From an uncultured Clostridia bacterium (GTDB lineage: Bacteria; Bacillota; Clostridia; TANB77; CAG-508), in assembly GCA_949045875.1 (NCBI GenBank), contig CARPYP010000008.1, forward strand, positions 4,288 to 68,287: DNA of 64,000 nucleotides, given 5' to 3'. Positions 43,004-52,647 of this stretch are shown in pieces. Position 1 is the stretch's first letter, and the number at the start of each line of letters is the position of its first letter. The notes below the pieces were generated by a model. It saw only the letters and a program-made list of their open reading frames with translations. It was not told where the DNA came from and did not search any database. Made by a program: the position numbers and the translations under genes.

Positions 43004-44040
43004 ATGTTGCCTCCTTCTTTCCTTCTCAACTGCCCACAAGCAGCTTCTATATCGTCTCCAAGTTCTCTTCTTATTGTTGCTACTATTCCACGTTCATTTA
43101 AGTAATCTCTAAATTTTATAACGTTTTCGTTTGTGCTTGTATCAAATTGACCGTTTTCTATTTTATTTATTGGAATTAAATTAACATGACATAATATTCC
43201 TTTTAATAGTTTTACTAAGGCTTTTGCGTCGTCTAAATTGTCATTGTTATCTTTTGCTAATGCATATTCAAATGATATTCTTTTGTTTGTTTTTTCTATA
43301 TAATATTTACATGCTTTCATTAATTCTTCTATATTATATTTATTATTTATTGGCATCATTTTGCTTCTTTTCTCATTTGTTGTTGCATGTAAAGATATTG
43401 ATAATGTACATTGTAAGTCCATGTCTGCAATTTCATATATTTTTGGAACTAGTCCACATGTAGAAATACTTATGTGTCTTGCTCCTATGTTTAATCCTTT
43501 TGGATTGTTTATTGTTTTTATTGCTTTTATAACATTTTCAAAATTGTCAAGAGGTTCCCCTATTCCCATAAATACTACATTAGATATTTTAATGCCTGTA
43601 TCTCTCTCCACTGCTAATATTTGTTCTGCGATTTCTCCTGATGTAAGGCTTCTTATAAATGCTATTCCTGTTGAAGCACAAAATTTACATCCCATTTTGC
43701 AACCTACTTGTGATGATACACATATACTATACCCATGTTTATATTGCATAAGTACTGTTTCAATTGCGTTTCCGTCTAGGACATCAAATAAGTATTTTTT
43801 TGTTCCATCTGAGGATTCTTGCTTTTTTATAATTTTATATATGCCTAATGTATAATTCTCTGTTAGTTTTTCTCTTAATTCTAATGAAAGGTTTGTCATT
43901 TCATTAAAGTTTGTTACATTTTCTACATATATCCACTTAAATATTTGCTCTGCTCTATAGCTTTTTTCTCCTATTGAAATCATTTCTTCTTTTAATTTGT
44001 CTAAATTGTAATCTTTTATATTTTTCATATAATCCTTCAT
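43000..44040 (-). CDS. rlmN: 23S rRNA (A2503-C2)/tRNA methyltransferase RlmN
   Basis: 346 aa radical SAM enzyme. CxxxCxxC as CKMGCKFC (114-121), GEPLDNFENV, the SISTCGLVPKI block, and the C-terminal catalytic cysteine in EAACGQLR (about 338). Methylates A2503 of 23S rRNA and A37 of some tRNAs. The ATGA overlap with prpC shows translational coupling. The order rlmN-prpC-prkC-rsgA-rpe is conserved in Firmicutes. Confidence 0.96.
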   Translation of the reverse strand: MKDYMKNIKDYNLDKLKEEMISIGEKSYRAEQIFKWIYVENVTNFNEMTNLSLELREKLTENYTLGIYKIIKKQESSDGTKKYLFDVLDGNAIETVLMQYKHGYSICVSSQVGCKMGCKFCASTGIAFIRSLTSGEIAEQILAVERDTGIKISNVVFMGIGEPLDNFENVIKAIKTINNPKGLNIGARHISISTCGLVPKIYEIADMDLQCTLSISLHATTNEKRSKMMPINNKYNIEELMKACKYYIEKTNKRISFEYALAKDNNDNLDDAKALVKLLKGILCHVNLIPINKIENGQFDTSTNENVIKFRDYLNERGIVATIRRELGDDIEAACGQLRRKEGGNI

Positions 44041-44107
44041 TCTATATTTTTATATCAACGTTATACCATAAAAGAAAATTTTTTTCAATACATTTACAAT
44101 ATATTTA

Positions 44108-45238
44108 TTACTTAAATATATCTACAATATTATTCACCAAATAATCTATATCTTCTTTTGTGTTTTCTTTTCCTAGTGTTATTCTTAAGGCTCCTTCTGC
44201 TTCTTCATTATTTAACCCTATTGCCATTAGCACATGTGATGGGCTTGAGGCCCCTGTGTTACAGGCAGAACCTGCTGATGTACAAATTCCCTTTTCGTCT
44301 AATTTTAATAATAAGTCTGAACTGTCTTCTCCTAAAAATGATATATTTATATTTCCTGGTAGTCTATCTTTTCTCGCTCCATTTATTTTTATTTTTCCTA
44401 TTTTGCTTTGCAATTTTTCTATACAATATTCTCTCAGTTCTATTAATTTTTTATTGTATTCTTCTATATTTTCATATGCTAGTTCTATTGCTTTTCCCAT
44501 TCCCACTATTCCTGCTACATTTTCAGTTCCTGCTCTTTTTCCATTTTCTTGATGTCCTCCATCTTGTATTTCTTTAAAGTTTACTCCTTCTCTTACATAT
44601 AATGCTCCTACTCCTTTTGGTCCATAAAATTTGTGTGCAGACATTGATAATAAGTCTATGTTCGTTTCTTTTACATCTATTTTTATGTTTCCTATCGCTT
44701 GCACTGCATCTGTATGAAATAGTATTTTGTGTTTTCTTGCAATCTTTCCTATTTCTCTTATTGGCTGAATTGTTCCGATTTCATTGTTTGCTGTCATTAT
44801 TGATATTAAAATTGTACTTTGTTTTATTGAATTTTCTAGTTCTTGTAAATTTATTTTTCCTTCTTTATCTACATTTAAATATGTTACTTCTACTCCTTCT
44901 TGTTCTAATGTTTTACAGGTATTTAAAATAGCATGATGTTCTATTTTAGTTGTAATTATATGTTTTTTGTCTTTTTCATTTGCATATGCTATCCCTTTTA
45001 AGGCTAAATTATCACTTTCGCTTCCACATCCTGTAAAATATATTTCCTTTGTTTTTGCATTAATTGCTTTTGCTACCTTTTGTCTGGCTAAGTGTATTGC
45101 CATTTTGTTTTGTCTACCTATTGTATATGCTGATGATGGATTTCCATAGCTATATGAAAAATATGGTATCATTTCTCTTAAAACTTCTTCATCAACAGCT
45201 GTTGTTGCTGCATGGTCAAAATAATATATTCTATTCAT
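44108..45238 (-). CDS. Cysteine desulfurase (NifS/IscS family)
   Basis: 376 aa PLP enzyme that takes sulfur from cysteine for Fe-S clusters and thio-tRNA. N-terminal YFDHAATTAVDEEVL, the PLP lysine in SMSAHKFYGPKGVGALY, and the catalytic cysteine loop SAGSACNTGASSPSHVL. Group I type by length of the loop. No iscU-like scaffold follows. In clostridia a desulfurase near thiI or mnmA serves tRNA thiolation; neither gene is adjacent, so its specific role stays open. Confidence 0.92.
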   Translation of the reverse strand: MNRIYYFDHAATTAVDEEVLREMIPYFSYSYGNPSSAYTIGRQNKMAIHLARQKVAKAINAKTKEIYFTGCGSESDNLALKGIAYANEKDKKHIITTKIEHHAILNTCKTLEQEGVEVTYLNVDKEGKINLQELENSIKQSTILISIMTANNEIGTIQPIREIGKIARKHKILFHTDAVQAIGNIKIDVKETNIDLLSMSAHKFYGPKGVGALYVREGVNFKEIQDGGHQENGKRAGTENVAGIVGMGKAIELAYENIEEYNKKLIELREYCIEKLQSKIGKIKINGARKDRLPGNINISFLGEDSSDLLLKLDEKGICTSAGSACNTGASSPSHVLMAIGLNNEEAEGALRITLGKENTKEDIDYLVNNIVDIFK

Positions 45239-45317
45239 AAATTATATTCTCCTTATTTATATATTATATTGTTTGATATTGAATTTAAGAACAATTTAAT
45301 TATATTATCCAAAAAAC

Positions 45318-45342
45318 GGACGCCCGAAGGGCGCCCCTATAT
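45318..45342 (+). repeat. Short palindromic repeat unit
   Basis: GGACGCCC-gaa-GGGCGCCCC followed by TATAT, just 3' of glmU. Confidence 0.75.
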
Positions 45343-45357
45343 TTAATATAATTAATT

Positions 45358-46617
45358 TTATTTATTCCATCCTTCTTTGTTTGTTTGTCTCTCTCTCGCT
45401 ATTGCTAATGTATCATCTGGTACATCTTCTGTTATTGTAGATCCTGCTGCTACTAAGACGTCATTTCCTACTTTTACTGGCGCAACAAAGTTTACATTTG
45501 AGCCTATAAAGGCATTATCTCCTATTACTGTTTTATTTTTGTTTTTGTGTATATCATAGTTACATGTAATTGTTCCACATCCAATATTAGTGTCTTTTCC
45601 AATTTCACAGTCCCCCATATAACTTAAGTGTGGTACTTTTGTTCCTTCTCCTATTATTGTCTTTTTTATTTCTACAAAACTTCCTACTTTTACATTATCT
45701 GCAATTTTACATTTTTCTCTTATATATGCATTTGGTCCGATTTCACAGTTTTTACCTATTTTTACTCCTGATTTTATTGTAGTGTTAGGGTGTATTACTG
45801 TATCAATTCCTATTTCTACATCATCATAGATATATGTAGAGTTCATGTCTTCAATGGTAACACCTTTTTCCATTAATTCTGTATTTATTCTAAGTTTTAA
45901 AATTTGTGTTACTAATTCTAATTGTACTCTATCATTTACACCTAGTATTTCTGTATTATCTTCTATAATAACTGCACCTGTTTTTAAACCTTTTTCATTC
46001 ATTATCTTTATAACATCTGTTAAATAATATTCTCCTTGTGCATTATTATTGTCTATTTTATTTAGGGCTAAAGACAATTCTTCAATGTCAAAACAATACA
46101 CTCCTGCACCTATTTCATTTATTAATTTTTCTTCTTCATTTGCATCTTTTTCTTCAACTATAGATTTTACATTTCCTCCAATATCTCTAATTATTCTTCC
46201 ATAACCTGTTGGATTTTCATAAATTGCAGTTAAAACTGTTGCATATTCTTTATCTTTTATACTTTTCTTAATTAAATTTTTTAAGGTTGATGGTCTTATA
46301 ATAGGAACATCTCCTGATAAAACTACCACTTTTCCTTTTTTGCCTTTTAATAGTGGAAGTGCTTGTTTTACTGTATCTCCTGTACCTAAAAGTTCTTCTT
46401 GGTACGCATATTTAACAGAATCCTCTAATACTTTTTTTACTTGCTCTCTTTTATGTCCTACTACAGTTATAATATCATTTATTCCTGCTTCTTTTGCTAT
46501 GTCTACAACTCTTTTTACCATTTCTTTTCCATATATTTTATGTACACATTTTGCTTTTTCTGTTTTCATTCTAGTTCCTTTTCCTGCTGCCATGATTATT
46601 CCTATTATTTCTTCCAT
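45358..46617 (-). CDS. glmU: Bifunctional UDP-GlcNAc pyrophosphorylase / GlcN-1-P acetyltransferase
   Basis: 419 aa from ATG 46617. An ATG four codons upstream sits directly on the AGGAGG, while most GlmU proteins begin near this point. The N-terminal uridylyltransferase has IIMAAGKGTRMK and ends near residue 225. The left-handed beta-helix follows as hexapeptide repeats (IHPNTTIKSGVKIGKNCEIG, VPHLSYMGDCEIGKDTNIG) with NYDIHKNKNKTVIGDNAFIG, and the end TEDVPDDTLAIARERQ is intact. Makes UDP-GlcNAc for peptidoglycan. It is shorter than the Escherichia enzyme (456) because of compact loops, not truncation. Confidence 0.94.
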   Translation of the reverse strand: MEEIIGIIMAAGKGTRMKTEKAKCVHKIYGKEMVKRVVDIAKEAGINDIITVVGHKREQVKKVLEDSVKYAYQEELLGTGDTVKQALPLLKGKKGKVVVLSGDVPIIRPSTLKNLIKKSIKDKEYATVLTAIYENPTGYGRIIRDIGGNVKSIVEEKDANEEEKLINEIGAGVYCFDIEELSLALNKIDNNNAQGEYYLTDVIKIMNEKGLKTGAVIIEDNTEILGVNDRVQLELVTQILKLRINTELMEKGVTIEDMNSTYIYDDVEIGIDTVIHPNTTIKSGVKIGKNCEIGPNAYIREKCKIADNVKVGSFVEIKKTIIGEGTKVPHLSYMGDCEIGKDTNIGCGTITCNYDIHKNKNKTVIGDNAFIGSNVNFVAPVKVGNDVLVAAGSTITEDVPDDTLAIARERQTNKEGWNK

Positions 46618-46680
46618 AATTATAATCATTCCTCCTTATTTACGATTTATAATATTACATATATTATAAATTATCTTAAA

Positions 46681-48096
46681 TTATTCAATTTTTAATGAAT
46701 TGCGTGCGTTTATCTCCCCTTGTAAATACCATATGGCATTTCTTACAATTTCAATTTCTATTACTTTTCCTATTAAATCTTTGTTTCCTTCAAATATTAC
46801 TACTTTATTTGTTTCTGTTCTTCCTGTTAGCATTTCATCATTGTTTTTACTTTTTCCTTCTACTAGAATTTTTTGTTTTGTTCCAACATATTTTTCACTA
46901 TTATTTTCTGTTTGTTCTTCTACTAATGATTTTAATCTATTAAATCTTTTATGTTTTGTTTCTTCGGGTATTTGATTTTCCATCTTATCTCCTGGTGTTC
47001 CAACTCTTCTTGAATATATAAACATATATACTTGTTCATAGTTTATTTTTCTTACAACATCTAATGTGTCTTCAAAATCTTCTTCTGTTTCTCCTGGGAA
47101 TCCCACTATTATGTCTGTTGAAAATACTATTTCTGGGATTTCCTTTTTTATTTTTTGTGCTAATTCCAAATATTGCTCTTTTGTATATTTTCTATTCATT
47201 TCTTTTAAAACTTTCGTACTTCCTGATTGCAACGGGAGATGTATAATCTTACAAATTTTGCTACATTCTTTTATTGCTTTTATCACATCTTCTGTAAAAT
47301 CCTTTGGATGTGGAGATACAAATCTTATTCTTTCTATTCCTTCTATTTTATTTACATCTTTTAATAAGTTTGCAAAATTATAGTTTTCTCCACCATTATA
47401 TGAGTTTACGTTTTGTCCTAATAATGTAATTTCTTTATATCCTTTATTGGCAAGGCATTTAACCTCTTCTATAATATTTTCTGGCTTTCTACTTCTTTCT
47501 CTTCCTCTAACATATGGTACTATACAATAACTGCAAAAATTATTGCACCCATACATTATTGTAACAGATGCTTTTAAGTTATCATTTCTTTTTACAGGAA
47601 TGTTCTCATATACTTTTCCATCTATGTCTATAACATCCTCTATCCTTTTTTTCTCTTTTATTGCATTGTATAAGTCTTCTGGAAATTTATGTAATGTGTG
47701 TGTTCCAAATATAATATCTGTATAAGGATAGCTTTTTCTTATTTTTTCTTGAATATGCTTTTCTTGCATCATACAACCGCCAATTGCGATTATTGTTCCT
47801 TTTTCTTCTTTTGCTTTTTTTAGTTCTCCTAGCTTTCCAAATAATCTATCTTCTGCATTTTCTCTAACACAGCATGTATTCATAACGGCTAAGTCTGCTT
47901 GTTTTGATTCTTCTATTTTTGTGTATCCCATTTTTTCTATCATTCCACATAGTTTCTCAGAATCGTTTTCGTTTAGTTGACATCCCATTGTAAGGATATT
48001 ATATGTTAATTTTTTGCCTTCATTTAATTTTTTTACTTTATCTATGAATTCTTTTTGGTATTCTATTTCTTCATTTATTTTCACTTTGAATTTCAT
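46681..48096 (-). CDS. miaB: tRNA-2-methylthio-N6-isopentenyladenosine synthase MiaB
   Basis: 471 aa from ATG 48096 (AGGAGGA abuts it; an in-frame GTG four codons on, thirteen bases from the SD, is the alternative). Methylthiotransferase with an N-terminal UPF0004 cluster domain (TYNILTMGCQLNENDSEKL, VMNTCCVRENAEDR), radical SAM motif in YGCNNFCSYCIVPYVRG, and a C-terminal TRAM domain (TKQKILVEGKSK, LTGRTETNKVV). Adds methylthio to i6A37 of tRNAs. It precedes mutS, its usual neighbour, with an ATPase gene inserted between them. Confidence 0.94.
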   Translation of the reverse strand: MKFKVKINEEIEYQKEFIDKVKKLNEGKKLTYNILTMGCQLNENDSEKLCGMIEKMGYTKIEESKQADLAVMNTCCVRENAEDRLFGKLGELKKAKEEKGTIIAIGGCMMQEKHIQEKIRKSYPYTDIIFGTHTLHKFPEDLYNAIKEKKRIEDVIDIDGKVYENIPVKRNDNLKASVTIMYGCNNFCSYCIVPYVRGRERSRKPENIIEEVKCLANKGYKEITLLGQNVNSYNGGENYNFANLLKDVNKIEGIERIRFVSPHPKDFTEDVIKAIKECSKICKIIHLPLQSGSTKVLKEMNRKYTKEQYLELAQKIKKEIPEIVFSTDIIVGFPGETEEDFEDTLDVVRKINYEQVYMFIYSRRVGTPGDKMENQIPEETKHKRFNRLKSLVEEQTENNSEKYVGTKQKILVEGKSKNNDEMLTGRTETNKVVIFEGNKDLIGKVIEIEIVRNAIWYLQGEINARNSLKIE

Positions 48097-48144
48097 TCCT
48101 CCTAATATACATGTTTTGTATTGTATCATAATTATTTTATTTTT

Positions 48145-49344
48145 TCAACTTAATAACCAATCTATCGCATTTATCTTTTTAATTCCATCATAGTCTGCTT
48201 CTAAATCATCGTCTAATGTTATTATATATTTAGGATAATTATCGTTTATTTTTTTTAGTGGCGTTAACTCTCTTTCTAATGTTTTTTCATCTCTTACTGA
48301 AAATGCTACTTGGTAATATTCTATTCCTTCAAAGTTTTGTGCTACAAAGTCTATTTCTAATTCGTCTAATTTACCTATATATACTTTATATCCTCTTCTT
48401 AGTAATTCAAGATATATTACATTTTCTAAGATGTGTCCCATGTCTTGACCTGCTTTTTTTCCTAATAAATAATATCTTAGTCCAATATCCACTATATAGT
48501 ATTTTTCCTGTGTTTTTAAATAATCTTTTCCTTTTATATCATATCGATTTGCTTTATATAAAATATAACTATCTACTAATGCTTCTACATAGTTTGCAAC
48601 TGTATTGTATGATGTTTGTCTTGCCATTGATGTTAAGGTATCACTTATTTTTTTTATACTACAATTACTTCCTATATTATTAAATAAATATTTTATTATA
48701 CTCTCTAATACATTTTTATCTGAAATACCTTTCCTTGATATTACATCTTTATAGACCACTGTATTAAAAATACCTTCTAAGTATATATTTATATTTTCTG
48801 GATTTACTGTATATAGTTCTATTGATTGAGGAAATGAGCTGTATCTTAGATAGTCTCTGAATTTTCTTGATAAATCTGTTCTATCCTCAAAAGCTGATAT
48901 ATATTCTTTAAATGATAATGGTAACATTTGAATTTCTATATATCTTCCAGAAAGTAATGTTGCAAGCTCAGATGATAACATATATGCATTAGAGCCCGTT
49001 ATATATATGTCTACATTTTTATTAATAAATAACCCATCTACAGTTTTTTCGAATTCTTTAACATTTTGTATTTCATCTAGGAATATATATGTCATTTTCT
49101 CTTTTATTAGTTTTCCTTTTATATATTGATATAACTTTTTTCTATCAGTTAATTCTTCAAAATTTGGGTCTTCAAAATTTATTGAAATTATTTGATTTTC
49201 TTCTACTCCATTTTCTTTTAAGTATTTTTGAAATAGTTCCATTAAAGTTGATTTTCCACATCTTCTTATTCCTGTTATTACTTTTATTATTTGCTTATCT
49301 TTAAAGTTTTTTAATATTTTTAAATAATTATCTCTTTCTATCAT
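48145..49344 (-). CDS. AAA ATPase with DUF4143 domain
   Basis: 399 aa. Walker A GIRRCGKST at residues 25-33, Walker B YIFLDEIQNV, sensor-like YITGSNAYMLSSELATLLSGR, then a C-terminal DUF4143 nuclease-like domain (GHILENVIYLELLRRGYKVYIGK, EIDFVAQ) with the conserved E-x-D-F-V pattern. This large family is common, often multi-copy, and mobile in gut anaerobes; function is unsettled. It stands between mutS and miaB, which are usually adjacent, so it was probably inserted there. Confidence 0.88.
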   Translation of the reverse strand: MIERDNYLKILKNFKDKQIIKVITGIRRCGKSTLMELFQKYLKENGVEENQIISINFEDPNFEELTDRKKLYQYIKGKLIKEKMTYIFLDEIQNVKEFEKTVDGLFINKNVDIYITGSNAYMLSSELATLLSGRYIEIQMLPLSFKEYISAFEDRTDLSRKFRDYLRYSSFPQSIELYTVNPENINIYLEGIFNTVVYKDVISRKGISDKNVLESIIKYLFNNIGSNCSIKKISDTLTSMARQTSYNTVANYVEALVDSYILYKANRYDIKGKDYLKTQEKYYIVDIGLRYYLLGKKAGQDMGHILENVIYLELLRRGYKVYIGKLDELEIDFVAQNFEGIEYYQVAFSVRDEKTLERELTPLKKINDNYPKYIITLDDDLEADYDGIKKINAIDWLLS

Positions 49345-49419
49345 AGATTTTTCCTCCTACAATATTTTTATTATACTTCTTTTATATATTATAGTCAAGT
49401 TTTTTCAAAATATTGAAAA

Positions 49420-49560
49420 AACTTTGCACTTTTGCAAAGTTTTTACTATTTTATGTTTTGTTACGTTTTATATAATTGTTATGCATTTTCTAACTTTTGC
49501 AATTTTTATATAAAACGGAGAAAAGCCAGCGAGGAAATGCTTTCCTCCTTCTGGCTTTTG
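49420..49560. terminator. Hairpins between the ATPase and mutS regions
   Basis: AAACTTTGC-actttt-GCAAAGTTT (about 49420-49444) and AAAAGCCAG ... CTGGCTTTT with inner GAGGAAA / TTTCCTC (about 49514-49556). The second is a strong minus-strand terminator for mutS. No gene in 49345-49761 apart from these and the palindrome below. Confidence 0.6.
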
Positions 49561-49643
49561 AGAAATTTTACTATAACGGACATGCAATACTCTCCCCTAC
49601 ATCCATGTTTATCAAATTTTGTATCCCTATATCGTAATTTATG

Positions 49644-49762
49644 GTTCGCTCAAAATTGTTATTTGGCAAGGCGTTCAAGAAAGAAATACCGGAAACGTAC
49701 TCATGTACGTTGAGGATTTTCTTTCGTAGAACAACACAGCCAAAGGGCAATTTTGTGTGAAC
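49644..49762. repeat. 119-bp palindromic element at the 3' end of mutS
   Basis: Symmetric about 49703: GTTCGCTCAAAATTG with GTTCACACAAAATTG on the opposite arm, TTTGGC / GCCAAA, GAAAGAAAT-like segments, and centre ACGTAC-TCAT-GTACGT. Its end coincides with the mutS stop codon (49764-49762). Same class as the element at 22469-22590. Confidence 0.75.
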
Positions 49763-52377
49763 TAACTTGCCTGTTCTTTTAGTTTTACCAATATATTTAA
49801 TGCCTCTATTGGTGTTAGTTCTTCTACATTTATTTTGTCTATTTCATGTGCTATTTCTGCTATTTTATAATTGTACATACTTAATTGTCCTGCTACTTCG
49901 TCTTTTTTCTCTTTTTCCATTTTCTTTTGTCCTAGCATGCTCTTTCTTTCTAGGCTTTTTAATATTTCATTTGCATTTTTTAAGACCTCTTTTGGAACTC
50001 CTGCAAGCTTTGCTACGTGTATTCCATAGCTTTCGTCTGTTCCACCTTCTACTATTTTCCTTAAAAATATGATGTCTTCCCCTTTTTCTTTTACAGCTAT
50101 TGAATAGTTTTTTACTCCTTCTTGCTCATTTTCTAGTTCTATTAATTCATGATAATGTGTTGCAAATAGTGTTTTTGCTCCACATTTTTCTGTGTCTGAT
50201 ATGTATTTTGCTACTGCCCATGCTATTGATAGTCCATCATATGTTGATGTTCCTCTTCCTATTTCGTCTAATATTATTAAACTGTTACTTGTTGCGTCTT
50301 TTAATATGTTTGCAACTTCCATCATTTCTACCATAAATGTACTTTCTCCCATACTTAAATCGTCTGATGCTCCAACTCTTGTGAAGATTTTATCTACTAC
50401 ACCTATTGTAGCTTTGTCTGCTGGTACAAAGCTTCCTATTTGTGCCATTAAGGTTATTAATGCTACTTGTCTCATATATGTTGATTTTCCTGCCATATTA
50501 GGTCCTGTAATTATTGATAGTCTATCACTTGTTTTGTTTAAATAAGTATCATTTCCTATAAAGCTTCCTCTTGGTAACATTTTTTCTATTACTGGATGTC
50601 TTCCATTGTTTATTATTATTTCTGCTCCATTATTTACTTCTGGCATTGTATAGTTCATGTCTTCTGCAACTGTTGCAAATGATGTTAGTACATCTAATGT
50701 TGCAATTATATTTGCGGATTTTTGTATTCTGTCTATTTGTTCTGCTATTTTATTCCTTACTTCTAAAAATAAGTTGTATTCTAATTCAACTAATTTTTCT
50801 TCTGCTCCTAAAATGTCCTCTTCTAATTTTTTTAATTCTTCTGTTATATATCTTTCTCCTGTTGATAGTGTTTGTTTTCTGGTGTAATTTTCAGGTACTA
50901 GGTTTAAATATGATTTTGTTACTTCTATATAATATCCAAAGACTTTGTTGTAACTAATTCTTAGATTTTTTATTCCTGTTTTTTCTCTTTCTTTTGCTTC
51001 TAATTCTACTAACCATTTCTTTCCATTAGTAGTTGCTTCTTTATATTTGTCTGCTTCTTCATTATAACCATTTTTTATTATGTTTCCTTCTTTTATTACT
51101 ATTGGCGGATCTTCTACTATTGCTTTTTCTATTAATTCATGAATTTCTTTTACTTCATCTAAATTTTCATATAGATTTTTTAACATTGGAGATTTTGTTG
51201 TGCTTAATATTTGTTTTATTTCGGGTAATTTCCCTAAAGAGTTTTTTAGAGATACCATATCCCTTGCATTTGCACTACCATATGCAATTTTTCCTACAAG
51301 TCTTTCAATGTCATATACTTTTTTTAGGTTTTCTCCAATGTCTGCTTTTAATATTAAGTCTTCTTTTAGTTCTTTGACTGCACCAAGTCTATTATGTATT
51401 TCTTCTATATCTATAAGTGGGTCATTTATCCATCTTCTTAGATGTCTTCCACCCATTGAAGTTGATGTTCTATCTAATACCCAAAGCAATGTTCCTTTTT
51501 TGCTTTTATCTTTCATTCTCTCTGTTATTTCTAAGTTTCTTCTTGCTGTAATATCTAATGCCATATATCTTGTTGTATTATATATTTTTATTGCATTTAT
51601 ATTTTCTATTTCCATTTTTTGCATTTGTGTTATGTATGACATTAAGGCATTTACTGCTGATACTACTAATAATTTATCTTTAAATTCCGTTATTTTATTG
51701 TCTTTCATATCTAATATTTGATGTTTGTTTCTTATTTTTTCTATGTCAATATCAAAGTATGTTTCATCATATTTTGATATATAACATTTTTCGAATCTCT
51801 GAGAAATTTTAGACATTTCTTCCATTGTAGAACTCATTAATTCATTTGTTACTATTTCTACTGGTGAGTATCTTGCAATTTCGTCTAATAATTTTGCAAA
51901 GTTATTGGTTTCTTTTATTTGTGTTGCATAAAAGTCTCCTGTTGATATATCACATACTGCTAGTCCATAGAATAATCCTTGCTTATATATTGACATTATG
52001 TAGTTGTTTTTCTTTTCATCTAATACTGTTTCATCTAGTACTGTTCCTGGAGTTACTATTTTTACTACTCCCCTTTTTACCATCCCTTTCGTATTTTTTG
52101 GATCTTCTAATTGTTCACATATTGCAACTTTATATCCTTTTTCTATTAGTTTTGCTATATATACATTTGCTGCATGATAAGGTATTCCACACATTGGTGC
52201 TCTTTCTTCCATTCCACATTCTTTTCCTGTTAATGTAAGTTCTAATTCTCTTGATACTTCTATTGCATCATCAAAGAACATTTCATAGAAATCTCCTAAT
52301 CTATAAAATAATATACAGTCTTTGTATTCTTCTTTCATATTTATATAATGTTGCATCATAGGTGAGTATTCTGCCAT
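49762..52377 (-). CDS. mutS: DNA mismatch repair protein MutS
   Basis: 871 aa from ATG 52377, eight bases after GGAGG. N-terminal mismatch-recognition domain (YSPMMQHYINMKEEYKD, FYRLGDFYEMF with the mismatch-stacking Phe and Glu), connector and lever parts, then the ABC ATPase with TGPNMAGKST, DEIGRGTSTYDGLS and the helix-turn-helix GIHVAKLAGVPKEVL. Recognises base mismatches and recruits MutL, which is not in the window. The stop codon is fused to the end of a palindromic element, so the last residues may be recent. Confidence 0.97.
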   Translation of the reverse strand: MAEYSPMMQHYINMKEEYKDCILFYRLGDFYEMFFDDAIEVSRELELTLTGKECGMEERAPMCGIPYHAANVYIAKLIEKGYKVAICEQLEDPKNTKGMVKRGVVKIVTPGTVLDETVLDEKKNNYIMSIYKQGLFYGLAVCDISTGDFYATQIKETNNFAKLLDEIARYSPVEIVTNELMSSTMEEMSKISQRFEKCYISKYDETYFDIDIEKIRNKHQILDMKDNKITEFKDKLLVVSAVNALMSYITQMQKMEIENINAIKIYNTTRYMALDITARRNLEITERMKDKSKKGTLLWVLDRTSTSMGGRHLRRWINDPLIDIEEIHNRLGAVKELKEDLILKADIGENLKKVYDIERLVGKIAYGSANARDMVSLKNSLGKLPEIKQILSTTKSPMLKNLYENLDEVKEIHELIEKAIVEDPPIVIKEGNIIKNGYNEEADKYKEATTNGKKWLVELEAKEREKTGIKNLRISYNKVFGYYIEVTKSYLNLVPENYTRKQTLSTGERYITEELKKLEEDILGAEEKLVELEYNLFLEVRNKIAEQIDRIQKSANIIATLDVLTSFATVAEDMNYTMPEVNNGAEIIINNGRHPVIEKMLPRGSFIGNDTYLNKTSDRLSIITGPNMAGKSTYMRQVALITLMAQIGSFVPADKATIGVVDKIFTRVGASDDLSMGESTFMVEMMEVANILKDATSNSLIILDEIGRGTSTYDGLSIAWAVAKYISDTEKCGAKTLFATHYHELIELENEQEGVKNYSIAVKEKGEDIIFLRKIVEGGTDESYGIHVAKLAGVPKEVLKNANEILKSLERKSMLGQKKMEKEKKDEVAGQLSMYNYKIAEIAHEIDKINVEELTPIEALNILVKLKEQAS

Positions 52378-52647
52378 TTTGTTTACCTCCATTCGGTTTT
52401 TTTCTACATATTTCGTATTTTATCATACATATTTTATAAATTCAATGTATTTGTTCTATTTTTACTCCTTTAGTTAACAAAAGAGGAATGTTTAAATTTC
52501 CTTGACCTTTTAGATGGCTTTCATCTTCGTTTTTGTTCGCCCGCCAATTCTACGTAGTAAAAAAATCTTGGCAAAACCAAAATTTTTTTGTGTAAACACA
52601 TGCAATAAAAGTCCACTCCCAATATTACATATGCTCCTCTATAAATT

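Noticed and set aside
45358..46617. Truncation of GlmU suggested by its short length
   Set aside because: Both domains and the conserved C-terminal block are complete; the difference lies in shorter loops.
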